Below are positions 16,961 through 26,076 of a DNA stretch of 64,000 nt, one piece after another. The position numbers and the translations under genes were made by a program. The stretch comes from Allopusillimonas lactea (GTDB lineage Bacteria > Pseudomonadota > Gammaproteobacteria > Burkholderiales > Burkholderiaceae_B). The DNA lies in NCBI RefSeq assembly GCF_021653995.1, contig NZ_JAJJOZ010000006.1, positions 186,001-250,000 on the forward strand, read 5' to 3'. The stretch's first letter is position 1; the number at the start of each line of letters is the position of its first letter. The notes beneath the pieces are model-generated. The model saw nothing but the letters and a program-made list of their open reading frames with translations. It made no database searches and was not told the origin of the DNA.

Positions 16961-18592
16961 ATGACGTGCGGCAAAGTGAAGTGGCTGGGTGCGTTCGCCT
17001 ATGTAATGGCGACAGCCGCTTTCCCAGTGAGTGCTCAGGTGCTTCCCGACGCGGGGCGCATCACGCAAGAATTATCCCCTCCGCGCGAGGCGCCCAGGCG
17101 GGCTGTCAACATAGATGTCCAAGCACCTGTAGCCGCGCCTGCGGAGTCAGGTGGTGCAGTGGTACAGCTGGCATCGGTGTCCTTTAGCGGCAATACATTG
17201 TTCACCGGCGAGGTGCTCTCGGCGGTACTAGGCCATCTGCGCGGCCGCACTATGGATTTCTCGGAGCTGCAAGGCCTAGCCGGGCAGATCACGGGTTTCT
17301 ATCGAAAGCGGGGCTATCCCTTCGCGTACGCTTATCTGCCCCAACAAAAACTGGAGGGTGGTCAGCTTCGCATCGCTATTATCGAAGGGCGCTACGGCGA
17401 GGTGGCTGCACGCGGCGAAGCGGGGCTTGCGGTCCAGGCGCAACCATATCTAGGCGCGCTCAAGCCCGGTGAGGTCATTGCGCTGACTTCGCTGGAGCGT
17501 TCGCTGCTGCTGCTATCCGATCTTCCTGGCGTGCGCACTCAACCGATTATCCGGCCGGGCGCCGCCGCGGGCACGGGGGACCTTGATGTGGACATCGGGC
17601 GTGCGGCCCGCTATATGGGCGATGTAGGCCTGGACAACTACGGTAATTATTATTCGGGCCAGGTGCGCGGCCGTGCAGGGCTGAGTGTGAACAGCCCCTT
17701 TATGCTAGGTGATCGCATCGACATCGCGGCCGTTTATACGCAGGAAAATCTATGGATGGGCAGCCTCGCGTACAGCGTCCCGCTGGGCAGCGAAGGCATG
17801 CGGGGCTACGTCTCGCATACGCAGACGCACTACCAACTGGCTCATGGCTTCGAAGGCAACGCAGGCCTGGCACGCATTGGCAGTGCGGGGCTGGGCTATG
17901 CGATTGTGCGTTCACGGATGGCAAACCTTTCGGTGCGCGGCGACTTACAGTACAAGCGCTTTTACAACAGTTTTTTTGACGGAGCCCTCAGCGAAAAATA
18001 TCACTCCGTCACGCTGCCCTTGGTGTTGTCTTTCGATCGGCGCGACACCTTGGGCGGCGGCGGGATCACCTACGGCGCGCTGACGTGGGCATATGGAGAC
18101 CTTTACAAAGACGACCCGGTGCGCGAGGGAGGCTTCAACAAGCTGAGCCTGGACTTGATGCGTCTGCAGGCGCTGCCAGGTGGCTTTACGTTGTTTGGGC
18201 GTTTCAGCGGCCAGCTTGCCAATAACAATCTGGATAGCTCCGAGAAGATGTTCCTGGGCGGCCCGTTGGGTGTGCGCGCCTATCCGCTGGGTGAAGCAGG
18301 TGGCGACGAAGGCTGGTTGGTCCAGCTCGAGCTGCGTTATCGGCAAGGGAGAGTAGAGCCGTATGTGTTTTATGACCATGGCCGTGTCAAGGCGGATGCC
18401 AGGCCGAGCCAGGTTGCCATGCCTGCGGCCGATCAGACGCGCGCCGGCGTGGGTGCTGGTGTGCGCGTGGACAGCGGCCTCTGGAGCCTGAATGCCGCAG
18501 TGGCTTGGCGTACTAATGGAGGGGCGCCTGGCTCGGACACCCATTCCGATCCCAAACCGCGCCTTTGGCTGGCTGTAGCCCGCAAGTTTTGA
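16961..18592 (+). CDS. TpsB two-partner secretion translocator (ShlB/FhaC/HecB family)
   Basis: This 543-residue outer-membrane protein has a signal peptide (MTCGKVKWLGAFAYVMATAA, cleavage after VSAQ). A POTRA domain covers about residues 67-147 (VSFSGNTLFTGEVLSAVLGH to EGRYGEV). A 16-strand barrel domain follows (VGLDNYGNYYSGQVRGRAGL onward) and ends in the C-terminal phenylalanine typical of BAM substrates (LAVARKF). It exports the TpsA protein encoded 58 bases downstream. The frame is also open from a GTG at 16925; I prefer the ATG that starts a normal signal peptide. Length and architecture match FhaC/ShlB proteins (about 550-590 residues). Confidence 0.93.
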   Translation: MTCGKVKWLGAFAYVMATAAFPVSAQVLPDAGRITQELSPPREAPRRAVNIDVQAPVAAPAESGGAVVQLASVSFSGNTLFTGEVLSAVLGHLRGRTMDFSELQGLAGQITGFYRKRGYPFAYAYLPQQKLEGGQLRIAIIEGRYGEVAARGEAGLAVQAQPYLGALKPGEVIALTSLERSLLLLSDLPGVRTQPIIRPGAAAGTGDLDVDIGRAARYMGDVGLDNYGNYYSGQVRGRAGLSVNSPFMLGDRIDIAAVYTQENLWMGSLAYSVPLGSEGMRGYVSHTQTHYQLAHGFEGNAGLARIGSAGLGYAIVRSRMANLSVRGDLQYKRFYNSFFDGALSEKYHSVTLPLVLSFDRRDTLGGGGITYGALTWAYGDLYKDDPVREGGFNKLSLDLMRLQALPGGFTLFGRFSGQLANNNLDSSEKMFLGGPLGVRAYPLGEAGGDEGWLVQLELRYRQGRVEPYVFYDHGRVKADARPSQVAMPAADQTRAGVGAGVRVDSGLWSLNAAVAWRTNGGAPGSDTHSDPKPRLWLAVARKF

Positions 18593-18650
18593 ATTTCCCG
18601 GCCTGATCCGTGTGCGCAGTGGCGCCACTCAAACCAGGATTGATTGTTTG

Positions 18651-21600
18651 ATGCATACAAAACCTATTTATCAGTTGATCTGCAATGGCGCGATGTGCGC
18701 CCCGCAAACCGCCGCGTGGCAGGGAGAAACGGCGAACGGGCGCATGCGTGCAGTGGCGCGGCATCGTCTACAGCCCAAGGTCTTTGCGCATACAGCGTTG
18801 GTGGGGGCCACCTTTGGAGCGTGGGTGGGTCTGGCAACGGCCAGCGGCCTGCCGCAGGGCGGTGGTATTGTGGCGGGGCAGGGCGTGATCAACCAGTCAG
18901 GCGCCACCATGACCGTCACGCAAACCAGCGGCAAGTTGGTTGCAGATTGGCAGTCGTTCAACATCGCCCAGGGCAACATCGTGAACTTTGTTCAACCGTC
19001 CAGCAGCGCGGCAGTCCTGAATCGGGTGCTGGGTGCGGACATATCGGTGATACAGGGCAGCCTGACTTCCAATGGCCAAGTGTTTCTGGTGAACCCGAAT
19101 GGGGTGCTGTTCACGCCCAGCGCGCAAGTCAATGTGGGCGGGCTCGTGGCATCGACGCTGCTCATCAACAAGGAAGATTTTCTTGCCGGTAGGTATCAGT
19201 TCCAGGGTGCGGGAGGCGGCAGCATTGTCAATCAGGGGGAGCTTTCCGCCTCCGACGGCGGCACGGTGGCACTCATCGCCGCCAGGATCATCAACCAAGG
19301 GAGTGTGAAGGCGCCTTCGGGCAACGTGCTCATGGGAGCAGGTAGTCGGGTGTTGCTGGATCTTGGAGGGGTCGTCAAACTCAGTGTGCAGCAAGGCGCC
19401 ATCGATGCGCTCGTGGAGCAGGGCGGCGCAATCCGGGCCGATGGCGGGCTGGTGTACCTGACCGCCAAGGCAGTGGGCGATCTGACGAGCACTGTTATCA
19501 ATCATACCGGCGTCACCGAGGCGCGTACCCTGGCCACCGGCGAAAAAGGCCGGATCCTCCTGATCGGGGGCTTGGAGCGCGACCGCATTTCGGTGGCTGG
19601 CACGCTGGATGCCAGTGCTCCCAACGGAGGCGATGGCGGCTTTATTGAGACCAGCGCCGCCGCTGTGCGAATTACCGATGATTTGCGCGCCACAACGCGG
19701 GCGCCGCGCGGCACGATTGGCCAGTGGTTGATCGACCCCACCGATTTCATCGTTGCTGCCAGTGGCGGCGACATGACGGGCGCGTCTTTGAGTAACCTGC
19801 TGGCCGATAGCTCGGTCGAGATTTCAAGTATTTCAGGATCCAGTGGCACCGGGGGGGATGTCTTCATCAAAGACCCGATCACCTGGAACAGCGGCACGAC
19901 ACTGACGCTGAGCGCCCAGCGAGACATCCGCATCAGCGCGGACATCACCGCCCAGCACGCCTATGGGAAGCTGAGTCTGTGGTATGGATTGGGGGCGCCC
20001 GCAGTCGGCAACCCCGCGTCCTACTATCTTGCGAACGGCGCAAAGGTAAACCTGCAGGCGGGCCAGAATTTCTACACCAAAGTTGGCAGCGATGGTGCTT
20101 TGCAGGGCTGGAAGGTAATCACGGCTTTGGGCTCCCAGGGCAGCGCGACGAGCACCGATCTGCAGGGGATGCAAGGAGGCCTGTCGACGCGCTATGTATT
20201 GGGCGCCGACATTGATGCGACGGCCACTACGGCATGGAATGGCGGACAGGGCTTTATGCCTGTCGGCAGCCAGGCGGCGGCGTTTATCGGCAGCTTCGAC
20301 GGCCTGGGCCATGTCATCAGCAATCTGACAATCAATCGGGCCGGTACCAATGTGGGGTTGTTCGGTTACGTGAACAGTGCCAGTACCACGCTGGGTAATG
20401 TCGGGCTGGTTAACGCATCGATCACGTTGAACCCCGCGGGGCAAATGGTAGCCACTGGCGTCCTGGCGGGTTGGGTGCTTGATGGCTCGGTACGCGACGC
20501 CTATTCTACGGGCTCGGTAAGCGGCGGCAATTATGTTGGCGGCCTGGTTGGATGGTTAGGGACAGGCGCGCGCTCAACCGTGGGCACTGTTGTTCGTACC
20601 TATTCAGAGGCGACGGTGCGTGGCGCCCGTGACCTCGGCGGCTTGGTGGGGCTGAACTTCAACCATGCTATTTCGCAGTCGTTTGCCACAGGGGCGGTGA
20701 CAGGGTCTGGCAATTATGTGGGTGGTCTGGTGGGCCGCATATACTACACATCTATCACTGACGCCTACGCAACCGGCGCGGTGACTGCGGCGCCGAGCAG
20801 CGTCGCGTATGGCACCGGCGGCTTGGTGGGGCTCAGCTTCTACACCACGCTGGCCCGCACTTACGCCGCCGGCGGCACGTTGCAGGGTAACCAGCCCGGT
20901 GGGCTGGTGGGGCAAATCGTTGGCGGCTCAGTCTCCAGCAGCTTCTGGGACATGCAATCCAGCGGTGTGGAGACGTCCGGGGGTGGCGCCGGCGTGGTCG
21001 GCAAATCCACCGCCGATATGCGAACGCTCGCGACATACGCCGGATGGAGCATGTCCAGCGCCGGGGGCGACCACACGACTTGGCGCATGTACGAAGGCAG
21101 TGCCACGCCTTTGTTGCGCAGCTTTCTGACACCGATAGCGCTGAGCGGCGCGCCACGGTCAGTGCCCGTCGTTAAGGTATACGACGGTACGGCCACCATG
21201 GCGACGATTGTGCCTGGCATTGTGTGGACACGCGATGGCGTGCCTTTTGCACCCGATGCGAGCCTGCTACTGGGCGATACCATTCGGCTCGCCAGCAAGG
21301 ATGTCGGCCTGTATAACGCGTCATTCGACGGAAATTATTCGCGCCATACTGGTTATGACATAGCTGTGAATGTGGCGGATCCGGCCATGGTCCAGATTCA
21401 GCCCAGGCCGCTGAGCATCTCGGGCAGCTACGCGCTGCCCAAAATAGCGGATGGCTCGACGTTCGCGTTGGTTTTCCCGGGTGTGCTGAGTGGCTTGCTT
21501 GGCAGCGAAACACTTGGGGTGAGTGCGTCGGGCGTGTTCGATAGCCCGATTGCTGGTGTGCGTCGCGTAACGGCCCACTATACGCTGACGGATGGCGCCA

Positions 21601-22085
21601 ACGGCGGGCTTGCCGGCAACTATTTTCTGCCTGGCGGGCAGATATTAAGCGGCATTATCACGCCCTCGATGCAGCCGCCTGTGACACCACCGGTGGCCTC
21701 GCCGGTCGTACCCTCGTCGCCGTCCCTAATCTCGGCGCCGGCAACGAGCCCACGCGCCGCAGGTGCTGCATCCCCCGGCATTGACGGCGCCATGACAGAC
21801 GTGTCGGTGCTTGCGGATATTCCGCTTGGGTTGGGCACAGGTGTCAGGATGGCGCAGAACGTCGTTTCAAGCACCGACGCTTATCCCACCGGCATGAATC
21901 CCGGTCTAGGCGCGACCGTATCCGCTACTGACTATGCATTCAGTGGCGTGGCCATCAACCTGCCGTTGTCGGGGCAACTGACTGCAATGCCCGTCGGCGC
22001 AAATGTACTCCTTGCGACAAGTGACGTTCCCTCTAACGTAAATGTCGAGCAGCCTTCTGCATCGGGCACTAAGCCAGGGGATTAA
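18651..22085 (+). CDS. TpsA filamentous haemagglutinin-type exoprotein with GLUG repeats
   Basis: The 1144-residue secreted protein has a long signal region (to about residue 60, GATFGAWVGLATAS). The TPS domain follows (TVTQTSGKLVADWQSFNIAQ, NIVNFVQPSSSAAVLNRVLG, FLVNPNGVLFTPSAQVNVGG). Residues about 530-770 carry repeated GLUG-type units (SNYVGGLVG/GNYVGGLVG, with AYATGAVT and SFATGAVT), forming a beta-helical stalk. Near residue 840 a YDG-type unit starts at KVYDGTATM, then a bacterial Ig-like/MBG-type segment (PLSISGSYALPKIADGSTFA). A Pro/Ser-rich linker (MQPPVTPPVASPVVPSSPS) leads to a short unassigned tail. It is exported by the adjacent TpsB and probably acts as an adhesin. No CdiA-type toxin domain or immunity gene follows. 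Confidence 0.92.
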   Translation: MHTKPIYQLICNGAMCAPQTAAWQGETANGRMRAVARHRLQPKVFAHTALVGATFGAWVGLATASGLPQGGGIVAGQGVINQSGATMTVTQTSGKLVADWQSFNIAQGNIVNFVQPSSSAAVLNRVLGADISVIQGSLTSNGQVFLVNPNGVLFTPSAQVNVGGLVASTLLINKEDFLAGRYQFQGAGGGSIVNQGELSASDGGTVALIAARIINQGSVKAPSGNVLMGAGSRVLLDLGGVVKLSVQQGAIDALVEQGGAIRADGGLVYLTAKAVGDLTSTVINHTGVTEARTLATGEKGRILLIGGLERDRISVAGTLDASAPNGGDGGFIETSAAAVRITDDLRATTRAPRGTIGQWLIDPTDFIVAASGGDMTGASLSNLLADSSVEISSISGSSGTGGDVFIKDPITWNSGTTLTLSAQRDIRISADITAQHAYGKLSLWYGLGAPAVGNPASYYLANGAKVNLQAGQNFYTKVGSDGALQGWKVITALGSQGSATSTDLQGMQGGLSTRYVLGADIDATATTAWNGGQGFMPVGSQAAAFIGSFDGLGHVISNLTINRAGTNVGLFGYVNSASTTLGNVGLVNASITLNPAGQMVATGVLAGWVLDGSVRDAYSTGSVSGGNYVGGLVGWLGTGARSTVGTVVRTYSEATVRGARDLGGLVGLNFNHAISQSFATGAVTGSGNYVGGLVGRIYYTSITDAYATGAVTAAPSSVAYGTGGLVGLSFYTTLARTYAAGGTLQGNQPGGLVGQIVGGSVSSSFWDMQSSGVETSGGGAGVVGKSTADMRTLATYAGWSMSSAGGDHTTWRMYEGSATPLLRSFLTPIALSGAPRSVPVVKVYDGTATMATIVPGIVWTRDGVPFAPDASLLLGDTIRLASKDVGLYNASFDGNYSRHTGYDIAVNVADPAMVQIQPRPLSISGSYALPKIADGSTFALVFPGVLSGLLGSETLGVSASGVFDSPIAGVRRVTAHYTLTDGANGGLAGNYFLPGGQILSGIITPSMQPPVTPPVASPVVPSSPSLISAPATSPRAAGAASPGIDGAMTDVSVLADIPLGLGTGVRMAQNVVSSTDAYPTGMNPGLGATVSATDYAFSGVAINLPLSGQLTAMPVGANVLLATSDVPSNVNVEQPSASGTKPGD

Positions 22086-22211
22086 GCGGCACCCGCTGCC
22101 GTCCTTTACACAAACCTGCCCATGCCCACGGAAGCCCACAAGCGGTGGGTAGTGGCGAAGCCATCCGTTTTGCCGCTATGCTGTAGCCCTGTATCGCCGA
22201 TGGAGCAATGA

Positions 22212-22397
22212 ATGATCGCCTGTATAAGCAGGGTTTTCGCCGTCCTGGTTCTGGGGGCGGCCGTGCTCGCCACGACTGGGTGCCAGAAAGAGGAAGGGCC
22301 GGCTGAAAAAGCAGGCAAAGAAATAGACAAGGCCATGACCGAGGCGGGCAAGCAGATGCAGGCCGCCGAAAGCAAGCTGCGCGAGGCATTTAAATAA
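22212..22397 (+). CDS. Small lipoprotein
   Basis: This 61-residue protein begins MIACISRVFAVLVLGAAVLA and has a lipobox-like TTGC, so acylation of Cys24 is likely. The mature part is a short, highly charged amphipathic helix (KEEGPAEKAGKEIDKAMTEA). Such helical mini-lipoproteins are common in Burkholderiales and have no defined function. An ATG at 22208 is out of frame; GGAG lies 6 bases upstream of the chosen ATG at 22212. It stands alone between the TpsA gene and a LysR gene. Confidence 0.75.
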   Translation: MIACISRVFAVLVLGAAVLATTGCQKEEGPAEKAGKEIDKAMTEAGKQMQAAESKLREAFK

Positions 22398-22481
22398 GGC
22401 CTATGCGCCGTGCCGTGTCGGCCGCTTGCGTTATCGCCTGATGACGGCAACATAGTGGCGGCGGTGCGCCGCGGATAAACG

Positions 22482-23390
22482 ATGAGACACGACCTGACTG
22501 ACCTGCGGCTATTCATCAATGTGGGCGACGCGCTGAATCTGACGCGTGCGGCAGAGCGCACCTTTTTGTCGCTGCCGGCGGCGAGCGCGCGCATCAGAAA
22601 TATGGAAGAGGCGTTCAACACGCGCTTGCTTGAGCGCCATGCATCAGGCGTGACGCTTACGCCCGCTGGCGAGGTCTTGCTCAAGCATGCCCACGCTGTG
22701 TTTCATCAACTCGAATGCCTGAACGCAGACCTGCAGCCGTATTCCAGGGGCATCAAGGGCAGGCTGCGGTTGTTGGCCAACACCACGGCCACGAACTCCT
22801 TCCTGGCCGATGCGATGTCCACGTTTCTTGCAGAGAATCCCGATGTCGATATCGAACTCGAGGAAAAATCCTCAGGTGATATCGTCCTTGCCGTCCGTGC
22901 TTCCACCGCCGACCTCGGTATCGTGGCCGGCAACGTCGACGTCGAAGGGCTTGATGTGATGCCGCTGTTCCGCGACGAACTCACCATCGTTACGTCGCTC
23001 GGTCATCCGCTGGCAAAACTGGCGTCTGCGCGATTCATCGATGTCGTTGACGCGTATCAGTTTGTCGGCATTCATCGCAGCAGCGCTATCCAGAGCTTTC
23101 TGGAAGATATTGCCACGCGCATGGGCAAACGCCTGTATCAGCGTGTTTACGTTGGCAGCTTTGAGGCGGTGTGTCGCATGGTGGAGGCGGGCGTGGGCAT
23201 TGCCGTGGTACCGCGTGCCTGCGCCGTGCGCTATAGCCGTCCGCAAGGTTTGCATATTGTCCGGCTGCAGGATGCCTGGGCGCAGCGTGACCGCCTGCTT
23301 TGCCGCCAGCGGGGGCGCGACTTGCCGCACTTTGTCGAAGACTTCATCAACCACGTACTGGCCGCTGCGCGGGAGGCTGGTACGGCATGA
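22482..23390 (+). CDS. LysR-type transcriptional regulator
   Basis: The 302-residue protein starts MRHDLTDLRLFINVGDALNL. Its HTH reads TRAAERTFLSLPAASARIRN. The effector domain starts at GRLRLLANTTATNSFLADAM and includes GVGIAVVPRACA, the usual late LysR landmark. It lies upstream of, and in the same direction as, the hydratase-Bug-CoA-transferase operon (172 bases). A 9-bp dyad at 23457-23490 lies between them, so control of that operon is likely (inference). Confidence 0.92.
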   Translation: MRHDLTDLRLFINVGDALNLTRAAERTFLSLPAASARIRNMEEAFNTRLLERHASGVTLTPAGEVLLKHAHAVFHQLECLNADLQPYSRGIKGRLRLLANTTATNSFLADAMSTFLAENPDVDIELEEKSSGDIVLAVRASTADLGIVAGNVDVEGLDVMPLFRDELTIVTSLGHPLAKLASARFIDVVDAYQFVGIHRSSAIQSFLEDIATRMGKRLYQRVYVGSFEAVCRMVEAGVGIAVVPRACAVRYSRPQGLHIVRLQDAWAQRDRLLCRQRGRDLPHFVEDFINHVLAAAREAGTA

Positions 23391-23416
23391 TACCGCTGCA
23401 TACTGGCCGCGAACCG

Positions 23417-23436
23417 GGTTGCGTGACTGCGCAACC
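23417..23436. other. Hairpin after the LysR gene
   Basis: GGTTGCG (23417-23423) and CGCAACC (23430-23436) form a 7-base-pair stem with a 6-base loop, 27 bases after the LysR stop. No U-tract follows, so it could be a weak terminator or an incidental inverted repeat. Confidence 0.3.
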
Positions 23437-23456
23437 GCATCGTCGAGGCTTCAGTT

Positions 23457-23490
23457 TTGCTTAGGCCGGGGTTTGGATGTTCCTAAGCAA
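23457..23490. promoter_or_regulatory. 9-bp-arm dyad upstream of the hydratase operon
   Basis: TTGCTTAGG (23457-23465) and its exact complement CCTAAGCAA (23482-23490) flank a 16-base spacer, giving 25-base spacing between arms. It is 73 bases upstream of the hydratase ATG and downstream of a LysR gene. Such spacing places both arms on about the same helix face. It is a candidate operator for the LysR protein or another dimer, although LysR sites are usually shorter. Confidence 0.45.
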
Positions 23491-23562
23491 CAGCCTTCCG
23501 AAATAAGACAAAATGCTTGTTGAGTCCAAGCTGAAAATTCTTATTCCTGAAGGAGCCGCGCA

Positions 23563-24360
23563 ATGGCGCATGCGTATCGACATATTACGTTCAGTTATGA
23601 AGGAGGCGTGGGGCGCATCACGCTGAACCGCCCGGATACGCTGAACAGCTTCACGCAGATCATGCATGAAGACATCCGTGCCGCGTTGGGTTTTCTGGAA
23701 GGCCGCGACGACTTGCGCGGGCTGATCATTACGGGCACGGGCCGCGGGTTCTGCGCGGGGCAGGATCTCTCCGAGCGCAAGCCTCTGTCGGGCACCGAAA
23801 AGCGCGACCTCTCGTTGGGCATTGAGCAGAACTACAAGCCGCTTGTGCTGCGCCTGAGGGCGCTGCCGGCGCCCGTGATATGCGTGGTCAATGGCGTGGC
23901 GGCAGGCGCGGGCGCCAGCGTTGCATTGGCGTGCGACGTGGTCTATGCGGTGAAATCGGCGCGCTTCGTCCAGGCGTTTGCGCGTATCGGTCTGGTGCCG
24001 GACGCGGGCGGCACCTATTTCTGGCCTCGGCTGGTTGGCATGCCGCGCGCCATGGGCGCGGCGCTGTTTGCCGAGCCGGTCTCGGCCGAGCAAGCTGAAA
24101 AGTGGGGTTTGATCTGGCGTTGTATCGAAGATGGCGAACTGGAACAGACCTTGGCCGCGACCCACGAACGCCTGGCGCAGGGCCCCACGCGGGCTTATGC
24201 GGGCACTAAGCAAGCGCTTTACGCCACCTATGAAAACTCGCTGGAAGCGCAGATTGACCTGGAGCGTGATCTGCAGAAAACGATGGGCTACACCGACGAC
24301 TATCAGGAAGGCATGCGGGCATTCGCGGAGAAGCGCCCCCCTGCGTTCCGCGGCCGCTGA
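23563..24360 (+). CDS. Enoyl-CoA hydratase/isomerase, PaaG-like
   Basis: The 265-residue crotonase has the oxyanion-hole segments GRGFCAGQDLSERKPLSG and GVAAGAGASVALACDVVYA. A catalytic acid lies in FARIGLVPDAGGTYFWPRL, where D replaces the second hydratase glutamate. This one-acid pattern is that of PaaG-type isomerases and related Delta3-Delta2 isomerases. It is first in a plus-strand operon with a Bug receptor and both subunits of a CoA-transferase. That set-up suggests uptake of an acid, CoA activation by the transferase and a crotonase step. A GGAG ribosome site precedes the ATG. The substrate is unknown. Confidence 0.9.
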   Translation: MAHAYRHITFSYEGGVGRITLNRPDTLNSFTQIMHEDIRAALGFLEGRDDLRGLIITGTGRGFCAGQDLSERKPLSGTEKRDLSLGIEQNYKPLVLRLRALPAPVICVVNGVAAGAGASVALACDVVYAVKSARFVQAFARIGLVPDAGGTYFWPRLVGMPRAMGAALFAEPVSAEQAEKWGLIWRCIEDGELEQTLAATHERLAQGPTRAYAGTKQALYATYENSLEAQIDLERDLQKTMGYTDDYQEGMRAFAEKRPPAFRGR

Positions 24361-24439
24361 CGCCGGCCGCTGGATCAGTCTTGCACTGGTTCGGCATGCG
24401 CAGATAGTGAAACCAAAAAACATCAAATGGAGAAGACAC

Positions 24440-25399
24440 ATGAAATTGAAAGCCACATTGCTGTGCTCGCTTGTGCTGCTTGCGGGCGGCCCCGCCATGG
24501 CAGCCTGGCCCGATAAACCGATTACCCTAATCGTGCCCGCCGCACCCGGCGGCACGACGGATATCGCCGCACGTATCGTGGGCGAGAAGATGGCCGAAGA
24601 CCTTGGCCAGAACGTTGTGGTCGAGAACAAGGCCGGTGCGGCCGGCATTATTGGTTCGCAGGCGCTGGTGCGCGCAAAGGCCGATGGTTATACGCTAATC
24701 ATGGGTAACATTGGCCCCAACGCGATCAACTACAGCTTGTATAAGTCGCTGCCGTACAAGAAAGAAGACTTCAAGGCGATCACGCTTGTCATTTCGGTGC
24801 CCAACGTGTTGGTCGTCAACAAAGAAACTCCCGTCAACTCCGTCAAGGAACTCGTCCAGTATGTGAAGAGCGATGCCGCTCACCGCACGTTTGGCTCCTC
24901 TGGAAAAGGCCAGTCTCCGCATATGTCCGCGGAAATGTTCATGCAGCGCACTGGCCTGACGGCTGAGCATGTTCCCTATAAGGGTGCAGGTCCCGCTGTA
25001 ACAGGCCTGCTCGGCAATCAGTACACCTTCATGATCGACAACTTGCCTAGTTCTCTGCCCTCTATCAAGGCAGGCAAGTTCAAGGCGCTTGCCGTTACCA
25101 GCGATCATCGTGTTGATGAGTTGCCTAACGTCCCAACCATGAAAGAGGCGGGCGTAGACAACATGGTTGTCACGGCATGGTTTGGTCTGTTTGCGCCAGC
25201 GGGTACACCGGACGACGTCATCGATCGCCTTTACCAAGCAGCCCACAAGGCGCTTGAGAGCGCGGACGTCAAAACTCGTTTTGCGGGCATGGGTGGTAAA
25301 GCAGGTGGCATTACGCCCGTACAGTTCCAAGCCTTTGTCGAGAGGCAGCAGCAAGACTGGACGGAGCTTGTGAAGGCCGCGAACCTGAAGATTGATTGA
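24440..25399 (+). CDS. Bug/TctC-family receptor
   Basis: The 319-residue periplasmic protein has a signal peptide (MKLKATLLCSLVLLAGGPAM, cleavage after AMA). It contains ITLIVPAAPGGTTDIAARIV, ENKAGAAGIIGSQALVRAKA and DELPNVPTMKEAG, the three landmark blocks of Bug proteins. I chose the ATG at 24440 with AGAAG upstream; the frame is open much further back but only as hydratase shadow. It sits 79 bases after the hydratase and two bases before the CoA-transferase A start, so it is embedded in the operon and likely imports the acid that the transferase activates. Confidence 0.94.
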   Translation: MKLKATLLCSLVLLAGGPAMAAWPDKPITLIVPAAPGGTTDIAARIVGEKMAEDLGQNVVVENKAGAAGIIGSQALVRAKADGYTLIMGNIGPNAINYSLYKSLPYKKEDFKAITLVISVPNVLVVNKETPVNSVKELVQYVKSDAAHRTFGSSGKGQSPHMSAEMFMQRTGLTAEHVPYKGAGPAVTGLLGNQYTFMIDNLPSSLPSIKAGKFKALAVTSDHRVDELPNVPTMKEAGVDNMVVTAWFGLFAPAGTPDDVIDRLYQAAHKALESADVKTRFAGMGGKAGGITPVQFQAFVERQQQDWTELVKAANLKID

Positions 25400-25401
25400 A
25401 T

Positions 25402-26076
25402 ATGATCAATAAAATCCTCTCCTCGCAGGCTGAAGCCTTGCAATCCATACCTGACGGAGCATCCGTGCTTGTCGGCGGGTTTGGCGACGCGGGCGTTCCG
25501 TTCGAACTGCTCGACACGCTGCGCCAGTTGGGCACGCGCGACCTGACCATCATCGCAAATAACGCAGGCACCTTCGATGTCGGTATTGCTGGGTTGATCA
25601 AGAACCGCCAGGTCAGCAAGCTTATTTGTTCGCACCCGCGCCCACCTAATTCGGAGGCATTTGCGGCGGCGTACAGGGCAGGGGAGCTCGAACTGGAGTG
25701 CGTACCGCAAGGTACCTTGGCGGAACGGCTGCGTGCCGCGGGCGCCGGCCTGGGGCCCTTTTTCACGCCGACAGGGTACGGCACTCGCCTGGCCGAGGGC
25801 AAGGAGCAGCGGGTGGTGAACGGCGTGGGCTACGTGCTCGAGCAACCGCTGCATGGCGACTTTGCCTTGATACGCGGGCATCTAGGCGATCGTTGGGGCA
25901 ATCTTACTTATCGTTGGGCCGCGCGCAACTTCAATCCCGTTATGTGTACGGCGGCGCGTCATACCATTGTCCAAGTTGACGAGATCGTCGAACTCGGCGC
26001 GCTCCATCCCGAGCAGGTCATGACGCAGGGGATCTTCGTTCAGGCTGTCGTTCTTGCAGGAGTACACCATGCATAA
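25402..26076 (+). CDS. 3-oxoacid CoA-transferase subunit A (SCOT/PcaI-type)
   Basis: The 224-residue alpha subunit carries the family-I CoA-transferase block VLVGGFGDAGVPFELLDTL near residue 25 and the CoA-site segment FFTPTGYGTRLAEGK. It forms a heterotetramer with the beta subunit encoded immediately after, transferring CoA from succinyl-CoA or acetyl-CoA to a 3-oxo or related acid. The start at 25402 is two bases after the Bug stop; a TTG two codons upstream is also in frame. Its stop overlaps the start of subunit B by 8 bases. Position does not distinguish 3-oxoadipate, acetoacetate or another acceptor. Confidence 0.93.
   Translation: MINKILSSQAEALQSIPDGASVLVGGFGDAGVPFELLDTLRQLGTRDLTIIANNAGTFDVGIAGLIKNRQVSKLICSHPRPPNSEAFAAAYRAGELELECVPQGTLAERLRAAGAGLGPFFTPTGYGTRLAEGKEQRVVNGVGYVLEQPLHGDFALIRGHLGDRWGNLTYRWAARNFNPVMCTAARHTIVQVDEIVELGALHPEQVMTQGIFVQAVVLAGVHHA

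Noticed and set aside
18651..22085. Contact-dependent inhibition toxin (CdiA) with immunity gene
   Set aside because: No VENN-type motif, no toxin tail and no small immunity gene; the next gene is a lipoprotein with a helical charged body.
23461..24648. Open frame of about 395 codons on the minus strand opposite the PaaG-like gene
   Set aside because: Shadow of a strong plus-strand gene; the C-terminal part is antisense to the Bug signal peptide.
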